A DNA stretch of 64,000 bases from Membranipora membranacea (Eukaryota > Bryozoa > Gymnolaemata > Cheilostomatida > Membraniporidae). Made by a program: the position numbers and the translations under genes. Location: contig OU612071.1 in the NCBI GenBank assembly GCA_914767715.1, forward strand, positions 23,185,681-23,249,680, read 5' to 3'. A model generated the notes under the pieces. The model had not been told where the DNA came from. It made no database searches and saw only the letters and a list, made by a program, of their open reading frames with translations. This document shows, in pieces, positions 34,207 through 48,231 of the stretch (the first letter of the stretch is position 1; each line of letters starts with the position of its first letter).

Positions 34207-35592
34207 TATCAACTCGCTCCAGCTATCACCAGAATCAACTCCTCCATATCAGCAAAGACAACTCCAACACCAACTCCAATCCGCTATTATAAAACCACTA
34301 CCTAAAGTAAAAAATCCACAAGAACTGAAACAATATAGACCCATCGCTTTAACCAGCTGCCTGTGCAAGATCAATATGTACAATATGTTATCTCTCATAC
34401 GCCTTTGGACAGTCATCAATTTGCATATAGATCAGACTGTTCTACACAAGATGCCATTCTCTGCTTGACTACCACAGTAACCACTTTCATAGACAAACTA
34501 GCCACCAATTATGCATGATGCTTATTTCTAGACTTTTCGTCAGCCTTCAATACAATCAATATCTCCAGTCTCATTTCACAACTCCAGCACCTTGACTCTG
34601 CAGTCACTGAGTGGATATCTAGCTTTCTCAGTGACAGAGAACAAAAAACTATGGTAGACGGCAATCTATCTCGACCCATCAGGACAAACACTGGTACACC
34701 TCAAGGCTCCGTTTTAAGTCCTCTTTTGTTTTCCATATAAACGGACCGGATTACATCTGAATTGAGCAATGTTACCATAATCAAGTATGCTGATGACACC
34801 TGTATCATTGGCTGCATTTCCAATCAACAAGATCTAGACTCATACTTTAACGAGATAGACAGGATTTCTAAGCAATGCTCTGATTATAATCTTTTATTGA
34901 ATGCCAGCAAAACTCAGGAAATATTATTTTCTACTCAACGAACTAAGCCCCATACCCCTCCTATTGTTTTAAATGGTAAAAGCATTATTATGTGTGACAA
35001 AGTCACTTATCTTGGTATTATGTTAGATCAAAAGCTGCGCGTTGAAGAACACATTCAGTCTGTCATGAGTAAAGCTGAGCAGTGTATGTATATTGTCAGG
35101 AAGTTAGTACATCTTAGCACCATACCCCTTGCCACTATGATTTAAAAGTTATATTGTTTCCCTGCTCACTTATTGTTTACCAATATTATACACTACTATT
35201 TTTGCTAAAGACAAGAAACGTTTGAGCAAGTTTTTTGATCAGGCCTCAAAGCTCAAACTCCAAGTAGATGATCTCGACAGCCTTATGACTAAGCGTACCA
35301 AAACACTTGCCCTCCGATATATCCATGACGATGTCCACTTTATGAACAACTTTCTTGCTAAATGCCCCTCAGGCAGGTATCGAACAATTAAACACAGAAG
35401 TGCCCTTGGTAAAGACTGTTTTTTGAGGCATGTTATCGATAATTATTTTAATTGATATTCTCTTTTAATCATCCATCAGTGTTTAAACTTATTTTTCCTT
35501 GTATGTGCTGGCTCCTTTTCAGTATGAACACCCTTATCTCGCAATATATTATTTTATGTTAGTGATAGAATACAATCAATCAATCAATCAAT
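34207..35592 (+). mobile_element. CR1/L2/Rex1-like LINE, 5'-truncated, with microsatellite tail
   Basis: The plus strand encodes, in shifting frames, the reverse-transcriptase core: QYRPIALTS near 34330, motif A LDFSSAFNTI near 34530-34560, motif B TGTPQGSVLSPLL near 34691-34730, and the catalytic YADDT at 34786-34800. The thumb (KVTYLGIMLDQKL near 35000) and a C-terminal segment ending at 35455 follow. Stops lie before motif A, after motif B and at 35143, so it is inactive. The 3' end is an (AATC)n run at 35573-35592, the kind of microsatellite tail seen in CR1/L2-related LINEs. Confidence 0.85.
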
Positions 35593-35594
35593 AC

Positions 35595-35632
35595 TTTTGA
35601 CTTTGACTTTGACTTTTGACTTTGACTTTTGA
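35595..35632. repeat. (TTTGAC)n repeat
   Basis: Short TTTGAC/TTTTGAC array directly after the LINE tail. Confidence 0.85.
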
Positions 35633-35669
35633 TATGTACAGATCTTGGTACCGAGCATAGCGATTCATA

Positions 35670-35991
35670 AGTGAGAATTATGATAGCAGCTGGACAAATA
35701 TTAATGATGTCTCAATTTATTCTGATGGGCTGTATGGGCGATATCAATTAATATCCTGACAAGATTTAGTACACATATACGATGATTTAAATAGACTGTG
35801 TATTATAATAGCCTTGAATTAAATCTAAATTCAAAATGGAGATGTGTCTAGTGCATTAAATTCAGTGGAGTAGATAAACTCTACGTGTGTACTAAATTTT
35901 GTCAGGATATTAATTAATATCGCCCATAGAGCCCATCAGAATAAATTGAGACGTTATTAAGATTTTTCCAGCTGCTATCATAATTCTCACT
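35670..35991. mobile_element. Foldback MITE, about 115-bp arms
   Basis: The left arm starts AGTGAGAATTATGATAGCAG and continues through a shared TTATTCTGATGGGCT block. The right arm is its reverse complement with a few mismatches, ending at 35991. The loop is roughly 90 bp and non-coding. No target duplication is visible, so the superfamily is unknown. Confidence 0.85.
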
Positions 35992-37894
35992 CCAGGGTAA
36001 TAAGGTAACCGGTTCGGAATTGCACTCTCACGTTAAAACCTTCAAAAATGAAGAGTTGCTCTCATTTTCACAGGCTTTGTTATGATTGACCGTTACAGCA
36101 GGGAGGTACAGACTCCTTGATTACATCTTACTTTTTTCTTATTGGCCTGTTCAATAACTGCCTACTGATTACGAATATGTGTTGGGGAACACTGAGTTAG
36201 TAATAGATTTTGCTAGTAGTCAACTCTCTGAACTGCAGGCAGTGGCACCAATTCCCCAATCAGTAACTTCACAGACACATAAGACCACGAGGAAGAGATG
36301 ATGAGCCAACTCAGCTTCACAACAAGAAGAATGAAATTAGAACAGCTGTGAATGGACTTGATTGAATCAATTTGTTGTAGCTCTCCGGTAAAATAAAATG
36401 CTATTTATTTTGTACACTACTACTCTACTACTCATACTACGCTCATACAAGTCCAAGCAGTTTACTCCTTTCTTTTTTGTTGGTTGGTGGTGGTAATATC
36501 AGGGAGTTTCAGTTTTTTCCATGGTAGTATCATCATTAATTTTCTGTATTTGGTCTCTCAGAGAAGATTCAAACTAGTGTATCATGGGAACCATTTGTGC
36601 AGGTTTAGGTGGGCAACTCTCATGCAACCAATTGTCTAGAACTTCCATCTCGCAACATCAAGTCATCTCATCCCTATATTCCACCCTCCCTGTCACATCT
36701 CATTATCTGGACTGATCCTTTTAGTTACAAATTTGCTGGCGTTATGTGCTGATCAAACCTATAGCCCGAGTGTTTTCATTCCAAGAAACCAGCTATAAAA
36801 TTCAGTAAAACACATCAAAGTTTTCCTTGCATAGCCTTCAAATGGGGATTTGATAGTAAATATTCCTGTCAAAAAAATGCTTCACCAACGGCTGGCAAAT
36901 CTTTTTTTATCATAGATTTAACTGCAGCGCTTTCGGTATATTTTCAGATTAGATTATAAGGTGCCATTGCTCCATATCTTGTGAGCAATCGTAGCACTAT
37001 GACACTGTTCAGTGAAGAATTGATAGCCTACGTCCCATCTTTCCCGTTTTTTGTTTATACTCACCTGCAATTTTGTGCGAAAACCAGGTTTTTAAATGAT
37101 GTGTTATTTTTTAATTTGGCAAAATGTTAGAATCCGGCTCCCAATGCAATGATCTCAGTGCCCTAACTACATATCTAGAAAGGGTGAAAGAAAGAGGGCT
37201 CACACGGTTTTCATTAGTATTAATTCATCTGGTAAAAAAATCCAAAACTAAGAATTGCGAAAAAAAATTCATCCTCAACCATTCATATTCGTTGAGCCGA
37301 CCTCAGCTGTTTCAGGGAGAAACAAACTTGGTCCGTGGTCAATATATTATATAATATGTGCCGAAATGTGAGTTGCTGGCAGTCAATGTAACACTGTGTA
37401 TACCCTGAGGGAGTTAAGTATTTGCAGCAGGTAAAATTCACAAATTGCTAAATTTAAAGCAAGCTAACATTTGCTCTCTTTTCTTTATCCAGACTCCCGC
37501 CGCCGCTAAAGGTGTAATTTACTTTAAATCATCTTTAGACAACTATCCTGAATATTATGTATTATCAAGTTTATCGTTCTATTGTATATATAGTGATACA
37601 TAAATGTCTTAATATTCACACCTGTATATATATATATAATATGTGGGTTTAGATCAGAAGATGATTTGATGGTACTCAGTAGCTAATAAACCATGGCTTC
37701 CCGTCAGAAAATGTCAGGAGATTAAACCGTGAGTTACTTCAATACCATTGGACCCCAATTACATGATGGGGCTACTCTAGTGGAGTAATGTTAATTCAAT
37801 AGGACAAATTTGCATTTCGAGAAGATGACTGGAAGTAATAAAATTATGGCTAGCCAACATTTACTCAACTTTGTCACTTAACATTAACTTCCCA

Positions 37895-37927
37895 GTGAGG
37901 TCACCCACTTCCAGTGGGTGACCTCAC
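37895..37927. repeat. Perfect 15-bp hairpin with 3-nt loop
   Basis: GTGAGGTCACCCACT, loop TCC, then its exact reverse complement. Each arm contains AGGTCA, the half-site of nuclear receptors. Confidence 0.9.
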
Positions 37928-40174
37928 ATTCAAATTTTTATGATACATGAGTGTTGATGAACTCATTGGATGGTTGTGACAGGGTTGTCACGTCCAATTC
38001 GCAGCACTATGTTGCCACCGCACACTGTTGAATCGATAGGTCAAAAAGTAGTGCCACATAAACTTTCCCATATGATAATTGATGGGGATGGGCACATGCT
38101 CTCATTTTATCAAAGTTTCAAGCTGTTCAGTGTTCACATTTGTATTGATATATATCAATTGACTCATTTTTTGTGCCTACTGGTATTTTATTATCCTGTT
38201 GACAGTCGCAGTAGACCTTCTAGGTTTGTGGATTGTGAATGCCAATGTTTTGTGGGTGAACATATGCGAAGAATAACATATAAACTTTTCGGTCTTTTCT
38301 TCCGATTGAAGTTTTTTTGTTGACATATTTTATTCTCACCTCGGCGATGATTCATAATTTTTCATTCCAATGCTTTGCATCCTATTCAGGTATCAGTGAA
38401 CCTTAGTTCAATGCAGGTATTCCTACTGTGGATGAACATGTATATCATTTATATTTAAGAGGACGATGTGTACGACTTATTTTTGAAAATATACAGCTTT
38501 CTATTCGTTTCCAAAACATGGTCAAAAGGTTTATCACTCGAAAAATAGCCTGAGCACTAGGTTCATGTTGAGCTTCGTATGGCTCATAGAGGGTTGAAGT
38601 TAGATGGGAATCGGTGCTGCTAGTACACATTTTTTGGTTATTGAGGTCCAAGACTACTATACTGGTTAGTAGTTAGAACAAGGCAGTTTAGTAATTGTAG
38701 AAATTAGTACAAAGAAGCTTACCAGGATTTCAGTACAAGGGCACTGCTTGCATAAACTTTGCTAATATTGAACCCTCCTTGCTATAAACATAAATACCAT
38801 TGCTCGTAAAGAGTTGGTTATTTTTTTATTTCTCATCTGTACAAAATTTCCTGTCCGGTGGACAGTGGTACAAATTATGGCCTGTAAGACCAACGTGAGA
38901 GTATTTGTGTTCAGATATATACAAAATAAGTCTTATTTGCACACTTTTTTGTGTGTTTCAATACCTCATCAATCATTTCTGTTGTGGATGGTTAAAAATT
39001 TTATAGATAGATCAGGAATCTTGTTTAGAAGAAGTTAACATTTAAACTTTCCTTCTACACCCTCTAGATTTTAAGATATATCAATTTTTATAACTCCCTA
39101 TCATTTTTAGGAATTTCAACAAAAATAGCTAACCAGAGGGATTAAATACCTAATTGTATAGTTGACACACAAAGGGTTGATCCACGCTCATTGGGATCTT
39201 TTAGCGGGATGGCTTTCATTAGCTGTTTGTTGGCTGAAGATGCTCTGGGCATGGAGTACAAGCTCTGAATTTTATGGTATGTGGGTATGTCGTTTGGGTA
39301 ACTCAAACAGACCTGTAGTTCAATGACACAATAAAACACGTTTGTACAGAATGTCTTGTGGTCACTGTAAATTCTAAAGATATCAATGCAGTCGATAATA
39401 ATAAGCTGAGAGCTTTGAAAGATTATCTGCTACAAGGCTGTCCAGGCAATCATTTATCATTTAAATCCTAACTGCTGTAATGGCCCTGCAATCCCCTAAT
39501 CTGGCAACCGAGCCGCCTGTCTAAGCTACCGCTCTCATATAACAGAATAAATATCAGTGTGGGTAATCATTTGGTAGGAATTTGTTGAAATGATTGGAAC
39601 TCCAGACTATAGATGCATTATGGAAATCCTGTCGTAATGGTCGAACCTTCTAGAAAATGTATTTGGTAGACGACATGGAACTCGCCACATTACTCAATTA
39701 CATGCGTTTTAGTTGAAAATTGTATTAATCTGGAGTAGGTTGGTGAAATCTTGATATTCATTGATAAACCTTTAGGTTGAAAGAACTTTCAACATACCAA
39801 ACTTTTCAATGCATGAATTCAATGGCTACAACGTACAGTTAAATCTGCCTGATCACTTTCAATGAGATTAGCTTATTGAGTTGAACAAGATTCTCACAGT
39901 GTCTATTTGCCAATTGTTTACCTTTTACTTGACATCAACATCTTAGACAAGCAGCTGTGTTCAAGCATAATTGGATGTATTGTTGTTATCCAAGTTATTT
40001 ACCCATGAATTCATAATCAAGATAAGCCAGTCAGAATGTTAATCTTGTTTACATCGGCATTCATAGGCAACCTTCACAGAATTTATAAGGTATCAGTAGA
40101 TTCAAAAATGGACAACCCTTTGGGTAAACACACAGATTATCATGATGAGCTAGCAGCAGTTTATCAAGAGCTTA

Positions 40175-40206
40175 GCCAGATACAACCACTGTATGTTGTA
40201 TCTGGC
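40175..40206. repeat. 12-bp perfect inverted repeat
   Basis: GCCAGATACAAC at 40175-40186 and its complement at 40195-40206 are separated by 8 bp. Confidence 0.85.
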
Positions 40207-42176
40207 TCAGCTTTTGAAGTTGACCAAGTAGCAGCGGAAAATCAATGAAACATTGTTGCAAATACTGGAGAATAAGGGCGCCAGAGATTTTTTTGCGAAG
40301 CAATCTTATTCTTGGCATAGTTACTCTGTACCATGATGAGCTTGGAAGCAGAGTTTGGTGAAATAATTTGATGAAAATATTCAAATGGAATTTGGTCAAT
40401 TATCTAGTATTTTGCTTGAAAGGTTATAACTTCCCACCCCCTCACTTGTGACACTCTTATGTCAAAGAATGATCATGATTGTACTTTCACCCAAACAACC
40501 ATCATTATAAACATGTACATTCGCAAAATTAAAAACTCATCGCGCTCATTATCAGCAGCAAAAGACAGGAAGTTAGGTCAGCTTACGATGACATCCTATC
40601 TCTCTAATTCTACAAGTGTGTTATGCTGACTTGTTACAAGTGCAATGGAATGTGTGTGAAGGATTAACTACCAGTGACAATTAATTCGACAATTAAAAAT
40701 TTTGACAACTATAACTGAGGTAATTAAGTAATTATGCCTGTTAAAGTACTAAGCAAATGAGGGGTGCACAGGGATTAATCATGTGTAGTGACAGGCAAGA
40801 CCATTGGCTGATCAGTGTAATTAGAGGCGGAGAATGGCCTTGGTCTCCGCCTCTAACAGCCAGTCCGCGTTGCGCTCTCAAGTGGTCAAGTGTGTTATAT
40901 AAGAAATTGTGATTTGCAGACACCTATAAATAAAGTTGAATAGCAGCGTATGATATAGCTATTGTTATGTTGGCTCATCACACCTGGGATTATAGGATTT
41001 TATTACAACGGCAAATTTCAATCTTGACAACGGTATCTAGGCAACCTCTAACACACCAATCATAAACGTAAAATTTAAAGCGGGTGATTTGAAATCATTG
41101 GGACTGGGCAATTTTTATGTATTTTCACCACTTTCCGATGCGATTTTTGGAATAAAACTTTATTGGGCAAGTGTATCACACAATTCTGCTTTAGCACATA
41201 CGATTCCCATTAAAAAAAATTAACTACTGCTCATCTTATTTCCGAAAAAGCAGGAGGAATTTGAATGCTGCTAACCCCATTTGAATTTGATATGGCTGGG
41301 TGATCGCTTTACGTTGACTGGGCCTTATATACCGGTCAAGCCACTTTAAGTGCTAACCTCCCTTCTTGTGACACTCAAGCTGACAGCTTAAAATGTATCA
41401 CTGTAAACGGTATTGTCACTAGTCTAACATTTAACTACTATCTGTACTAGTGCCAACACCTGCTAGGGAACTACCATCCAACAGTGAGAGAGAAAAATGC
41501 CACGATTGCTTCCTGTACACCATATAACCGGGATGGCTAAGAATGACAGAGTATAACATCAAGAGCTCCTTTGTAGACAGGTAATGAATATATGCCAGGC
41601 TTACAATAGATCTACCTTTGCCTCTCTCTACCCACATACCATAACATTCAGAGCTAAATCCATGCTCAGAGCCATTCAATTTTAAAAATCCCAAGGAGCG
41701 TAGATTAAGACTATGCCAATAATCAGTACTAATACTACATTTTATTACACCAAGTATGTGTTTTTTTAGCATCAGTCAGCATATTTATATATATATTTTC
41801 GCATATCACTGCTCTCCAATTAGGAAGGTAGGGCTATTAATACAAAGTAGATCCTCGCTCAACTGGTGAGCGATGTTGTACTTTTTTATTAGTAACAAAG
41901 TTTTGTGATAATTCTGCTAGCATAATTTAGCTGATGTATTCTAATTATGAAGTTGCTGCCTACATTCCCCAGATTGCACAAGGTATAGCGTAGGGTATGG
42001 TACGACACAGAAGAGTTGAACCTGGTTGAACATAAGTATTTTGTCGGCTCATCATACCATTCTCCCTGATCATACTCAATACTAAGAGTTTTCTGTGCTT
42101 ACAAAAATTGTGAGGAGGACATTTCGAATGGAATGCTTTTGAGTTCCATCATGATGAAACGAAAACTAAAGATTTG

Positions 42177-42250
42177 CCCCAGCAGGGATTTGAACCTGAG
42201 CCTCCCGCGCATAGACATTGATGCTACCTACCTTGCACAGCAATATCTAA
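42177..42250 (-). other. tRNA-like sequence
   Basis: The minus strand has GGTTCAAATCC (a B-box variant) at about 42196-42185 preceded by GGGAGGCTC and followed by CTGCTGGGGC, like a tRNA T arm and acceptor end. The A box is poor. Probably a tRNA pseudogene or SINE head. Confidence 0.4.
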
Positions 42251-42439
42251 TCATTGTAGCAGCTATCTTGCCTGGTCATCTAAATACAAACTCATGGAAT
42301 ACAATGTCAATCCAATTATATAATATTGACTAGAACTGTAAAGGCTTATTATACTAAACAATACAATAGCAATGATGAATGTAGTTTATTTAGCAGGCAA
42401 GGTTAATTAAACAATAATTGTTGCTGGTTGGGTAAAGAT

Positions 42440-43720
42440 ATATGGGGCATGAAACGCAGTGTATGTCCTGAAAATCTGAGGTCTGTAGCTTATGCAGGCC
42501 ACAAAAGAAGTTTTCTCTAAAGCATCATAAATCAGTCAAATAATGTGTAGGCACATTTTCTTTTGAGCAGCAGCATGATTTCAAATGGTCTGACAGCAAA
42601 ATTTTTTATATCATTGGATTGCTAATCTCCTGAGGAACACAGTGGTCATTTTTTTAGTAAACAAGGAAAACATAGGCCAACATATCGAGAGTTTTAGTGA
42701 AAACAGTTAAAAAAATATATAAATCGCTGCCCTGCTGCCGGCATATTATTCTACTTTCATGGGGGGCAAAGAAATACACATGTTTCGAGTATGTTCTGAA
42801 AATCTGAGGTCTTTAGCTCAATAATTGCTTATGCCAGCTACAAAAGAAGCTTTCTATAAAGCATCACAAATCAGTAAAATAACGCGTAGCCACATTTTCT
42901 TTGGAGCAGCAGCTTGGCTTCAAAAGGTCTGACAGGACAAATTTTCATATCATTTGATTGCTCATCTCCCGAGGAACATTTATCAGTTAAAAAAAGGTAT
43001 AAATCGCTGACCTGCTGCCGGCATATGTATGCAACTATTCCATTTTCATGGCAGGCATTTTTTTAGTATGATCTGAAAATCTGGGGTCTGTAGCTCGATA
43101 ACTTATTTTGCCAGTAACAAAAGAAGAGTTGTCTTCACAATCATTATGATTTATAGCCATATTGAGAGTATAAAAAATCAACACCAGGCTGGGATCGAAC
43201 CCAGAACTCTGCGTTTACAAAAATAAGGATAATCCACTGAGCTACACAGACTTCATGTGACATTAGCAATTATCTTTAGTGGAGCATGAATACTGTATTA
43301 TAATAATTACATTACATTACTGATAATGAATACACACACAATCAGCCTATTTGTTCACAGCTAAATCATTGCAAATCAGTAAAATAATGTAGAAGCACAT
43401 TTTCTTTTGAGCGGCAGCCGGCAGCATGGCTTCAAATGGTATGACAGCACATATCTTTATATCATTGGATTGCTCATCTTCTGAGGAACATAGTGGTTAT
43501 TTTCTTCAGTAAACAAGGAAAATATCTGCCAACATATCGAAAGCTTTACCGAAAACAGTTCAAATATGATATAAATTGCTGCCCTGCTGCGGGCTTATGT
43601 ATGCAATTGTTCCACTTTCATGGGGGGCAAAGAAATACACAGTTTGTGAGTGTGTCCTGAAAATCTGATAAATTTTTATGCCAGCCACAAAAGAAGTTTT
43701 TCGCTTTATAATTTATATGA
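42440..43720. repeat. Tandem array of about 280-330-bp units
   Basis: CTGAAAATCTG starts near 42468, 42796, 43073 and 43657. Between them, shared blocks recur in order: CACAAAAGAAG, AATCAGTAAAATAA, CACATTTTCTTT, GGTCTGACAG, ATCATTGGATTGCTCATCT, GAGGAACA, and CATGGGGGGCAAAGAAATAC. Spacing is 328, 277 and 584 bp; the last unit is longer because a tRNA-like segment is inserted. No coding potential is evident. Confidence 0.85.
43174..43254 (-). other. tRNA-like insertion with A box, B box and T-run
   Basis: On the minus strand TAGCTCAGTGG (A box, 43244-43234) and GGTTCGATCCC (B box, about 43201-43191) are spaced as in a tRNA gene, and a T6 run follows at 43179-43174. The anticodon arm and the acceptor pairing are not convincing. 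It therefore looks tRNA-derived (SINE head or pseudogene) rather than a working tRNA. It interrupts the tandem array. Confidence 0.55.
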
Positions 43721-46700
43721 TTTTTGGTCTTTTCGAGATGTGGGCATAACTCGGGTTCACCAAATTACCTTATATGCCCTGAGCACTTATGAATGGCTAT
43801 GCTCGGTACCAACATATGTACATATTTTGGTAACCTTCATATCATGATAGGTTCAATGCAATTCAGTATTTATAGATCAGGTTTTTGCTGAAATCTGTAA
43901 TCAACAGGCAACCCATGTCTGCCTATTTGACAAGTCTATAGCCTAGTAGAAGCCTAAGAACCATTATCTTAGACATATTTAATTTTCACCAACTTTTAAT
44001 TGGTGAAATTTGTTAATGGTCAAGCGTCCGTGAATGCTGTCTTGTAGGGTAAAAATCTTGTCACATTAGATATTCCTGAGATACTTTCAGGATCTAGAAG
44101 TTCACTTTAAATCAGTAAGCCAATAAAGATAAATGGTTAACTACTGAAAAAATATGATTGGTTACATAAACGGTTGACTAAACTGAAGCGGTCTTATAGC
44201 GTGCGACATTCCAAAGCATGAGTGGTGAGATATATTGGATTTCAAGGGCGAGGCTGCAATTTCTGCAGCCAGATTGCTCTCCGCTTGTAGGCAGGTCAGA
44301 GCACATATTGAGGCTATCCAGCCCATGACCGTCAATGCATGAGCACTGAGTGACTTAAACTCTAAATCTATGCCACCTTCTCCTAAATCCATCTTATTTT
44401 TGTTAGCGCTCCTAGCAAAGATGTATACCTGTTTGTTTTGGCTAAATAAACCATCACAATATAGAGTCCCTATCTAAGGAAGATCTTTCAGTACCCACAT
44501 AGCCAGTATATCGTTGAGGCATGAAGCGTCAAGCGAGATCCTCTGTTACACTAGGTTGATAAGCGGTTCTAGATAGCTGGGCTCAGAAGGCTCTACTGGT
44601 TGTAGAGCAACTTTCCTATAAAACCAATGCACTTTCCTTACAAGCAGATATTTGACAAAGTTCAAAATCCTGAGTTAGATTTGGTGTAGATCCAAACTTT
44701 ATCCGCAGGTGACGGCAATAGACTAGCTCAATATCTTGGGCAAATACTTGGAAATTACTATTCTATACATGAATAAACTTGTTAAAATATTAAAAATTGA
44801 AATAAGATTGGAAACCAACCAAGACCAGATCTGCCTAGGACTTTGATTTTGCCTGTTGAGATTTAATGCTAAATTACTGAATCTTAATCATCATTATTGA
44901 TAATTTATATCATGATCCGAATATATTGTAAGATGTAATATTAACAATTTGTAATTTTCGGTATTAACAGTATTACGCTCCCTGTAGCGGATTATAATTG
45001 TACTTGTTGCAATTTGGACATAGGAATATTGTGCTCCATATCTTGATCGGATTGAAATCTTGTTGTATAAGATACTTTGTTTAGACAAAGAGAGTAATCA
45101 AATGCTATGCTCTCTGATGTATTGCACAATCATTAGTGTTCTGCAGATAAACGTGTTAAATTTTGTCTGTTTACGATTCACATTGATGCAATAAACAAAG
45201 TTTGATCAGGAGGTGATAATCACTAATTTCAGCCGATACCTAATAAACTGAAGATCAGGAATTTGCCATGTCGTGTAAAGCTTTCATAAGGTTCAACGCG
45301 AAAGATTGATATTTGTAAGATGAGTGATAAAATTGGGACAAAGCCTTAGTATTATTACCTTGAGTCCAAAAACAGTTTTAACTGGATGTATGATCAGATT
45401 CGTTGCCCTCAATTATTTGTTGATTAAAAGGAGGGAAAAGCTGGCCAAGGATAACAAATTATTCTGGAAAAACGATGATTAATTTGAGCATCATGTTATG
45501 TCATCATTATCAATGATTTTTCTATACATATGAGTTGTTGCAAAAAACTCAATATAAAACTCAGCTCATCTTAAATATTACATTGTCAAAGCTGTGCTGT
45601 GAGATAACAATACCAATCTAATGGCAATAATGTTTTCATCATTGAAATTTATAGACAATAGCCGAAGACAATGGATGAATGCTATGTGTATTCATTGAAT
45701 TGTCAGTTTGTCAGTCTAAACAAGGCCTCAGCTAGAACTTTAAACTTCTGAGATTTAAACTTCTAATTTTCTAAATTGCTATTAAAATGTAGTTTTCTTG
45801 CAATAACTCTTTTCAAAGAAGGCAGAAAAATGTACACCCAGAATCAAAATGACAAATAATTCTGCAAATTTTTGAGTTAACACGCCAATTTTTGACCATA
45901 TACAATTTCGTCGAAAGACAAAAATTAAGAAATGCTTCAAAAAGTACTGATTTTATGGACTTTTGTGTTATATGTTTTAAAATATAACAACATATAACCA
46001 AAAAAAATATAGTTGCAGGTTTATAGGAAGCTACGTGAGTTTTTGAAAAGTTGATGGCAAATTAAGTTTGAGGCAGGGGGAGAAAATGGAAAGTGGGGGA
46101 GAAGTATAAGTCACTAAGTAGCACACTTCGTGAATACTGTTGTATCAATTACAATCATCCTGATTCACTTGTGTGCTGAAAACTGATTTCATCTACACAT
46201 CTCTTTTATAGAACATATTGTGTTGCTTGTTCAGGATTTGGGAGAACAAATAGGAGTTGTCTTCCCTATGACTGAATTTCTGACCATGGATGGCAGCAAA
46301 ATATAAGGTTCACTTGTCTTTCGTACCTTGTAGGACGTGATTTCATCCTTGGGATGTCAGACAGTTAGCTAGGTTGCCTTTCCCTGGATGGCTGCAGTAT
46401 TTTCAGTGGTCTGGGATGACCTAATATTATATTGAGGCAAGGCTGCTGAGCCCATTGTCATTTATTCGCTGTATACGATGGACAGTGTGCTGCTTTAGAG
46501 AAATGGTTAATTATGGTGGAGTGATATCTCAGACGTTGGTCCCGCCTGGTTGCACCACATGACCGCCTGTTTATAGGAAAAACAAAGGTTAAGCTGCCCT
46601 AAAAGTGAGACGTCTGGAGCATCAATTCTCACACTTAGGGAATGTTGCATCCTGTTAACTAGAAAGTATCATATATTGGAGGTGATACAGGGCCTCCTAA

Positions 46701-47673
46701 ACTATTTGTGCAGTGAGATGCCAGAACTTAAAACAAACATTTATCGTCCATTGACAGAGACACCTGGATCTTAGACAACAAGATGAGAAGCCTAACAGAA
46801 TACTACAAATAATGAAAAATGCACTTAAACACAAGTTTAGTTCATAGCTTTATATTTACAATGAGGAGCATGTCAGATACGATTAGGACCCACACATAGA
46901 TCGAATCGACTTTTACGAGCTAGGAATTATATATGTTCTCTTCTTATTTAATATATACACCACTAGGCAGTAGTTTCGAGTCTCATGATGATATCAGTTC
47001 AGCGGAGGGTGTACCGATTGCATGGTAAGTACGATGACAGTCGCAGGCCTACTATTACATACTGTTGTTCTATGTAAAAGTTGCCAGTTTTAAACATTCA
47101 TTGAAAGTCATCATTTTTATACGCGAGCATTGACACCATATAATATGATGTATTCAACTGAGAAGTGAAGCTGTTGCTGCCAGACCGCCGTTTCGCTGCA
47201 TGTATACAAAGAACAAACAAAAACAGGTTCTGATCCTTGGGACGGAGCCTGCCCTTTCACAGTGCCACTCAATAGCTCTTAATACAAAGTTGCTGAATGG
47301 ATGCTTACCTATTTTATGAGCCTTAACAAATCAATTTGTCTATGGCGGCTATGGACTTGTAGCGGTAGTGTCCATAATGTTTTTGTTAAGGACATTGACA
47401 TCATTCGGGCATCCATGCTATGATGAACATATCGTTACTTTCTTCATGGTTAGTTATGTTTTCTCGCTTTTTTTCCATTTTTAAATGCTATGATGGGTCT
47501 TTCATATATCTCTAGGCTGAGGACATGAGGCGCGGAAGAACTTCTGGCGCAGCTGCAATCACTAAAGATTTACGAAACACTCAGCCTTACATAGAGGAAC
47601 TTTCTCCTGCTACTTATCTTCTCACATATTGAATTGGTCTCTATTATAGGAATATTTTAGTGTAACTTGTAAC
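43721..47673. other. Non-coding stretch
   Basis: No supported gene, repeat array or RNA gene. Open frames are short; the 76-codon minus frame at 44162-44392 is unrecognised. Confidence 0.45.
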
Positions 47674-48231
47674 ACCATAAGGCCACATGACTTTGACATA
47701 ACCATCAATTTAATCTTATGATCCTCTTTCGATGTGTTTTTTTTACACAAATCACAATGCATTATAGTGACATCTACGTGGTAACCTGACTGAGACCATG
47801 TGGGGAAAAAATAATGTATCATTAGAAATTAAACCAGCAAATGTGGTAAAAATACAGTCAATTTTGCTTTCAACTTCATGTCAAAAAGTGAATCAAGTAT
47901 ACAAAAATGGTCGTTTCGGCTCTCTCAAGACTTTGATAGTTTCACACACCACCCCCAATAACTGTAACAATAACTATTAGTATAGGTTTAGTCGTTATCA
48001 CATTTCAATTGACATATTACATCAACTGTTTTGCAATTCCATGGCTGGGCATATTATTCAGTTTACTTTAATGTGATTAATCCAGTTGCTGTGAAAAAAG
48101 ACACATCGAAAAAGTATCATGAGATTACATTGATGGTTCCCCCCTATACTCATTCTTCTCTTCTCGCCCACCCCCACCCACTGACAAAAATCACAGGCTA
48201 TATCAAAGTCACGTGTCCTGATGTTTAACAC
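47674..48231. repeat. Diverged inverted repeat
   Basis: ACCATCAATTTAATCTTATG and TTTCGATGTGT on the left (47674-47775) have inverted counterparts on the right (about 48066-48147), and ACATGACTTTGACAT pairs with a segment near 48205-48220. About 60 bp of pyrimidine-rich sequence has been added inside the right arm. It looks like an old foldback transposon. Confidence 0.6.

Larger units (their letters stand above)
35992..42130. other. Six kilobases without a recognisable gene
   Basis: All open frames are under about 120 codons and lack domains or splice continuity. Two hairpins stand out (37895-37927 and 40175-40206). The 113-codon minus frame at 41431-41772 has protein-like composition but no recognisable family. 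Confidence 0.45.

Noticed and set aside
43174-43254. Functional tRNA gene
   Set aside because: A and B boxes are good, but the acceptor ends do not pair and no clear anticodon loop can be drawn.
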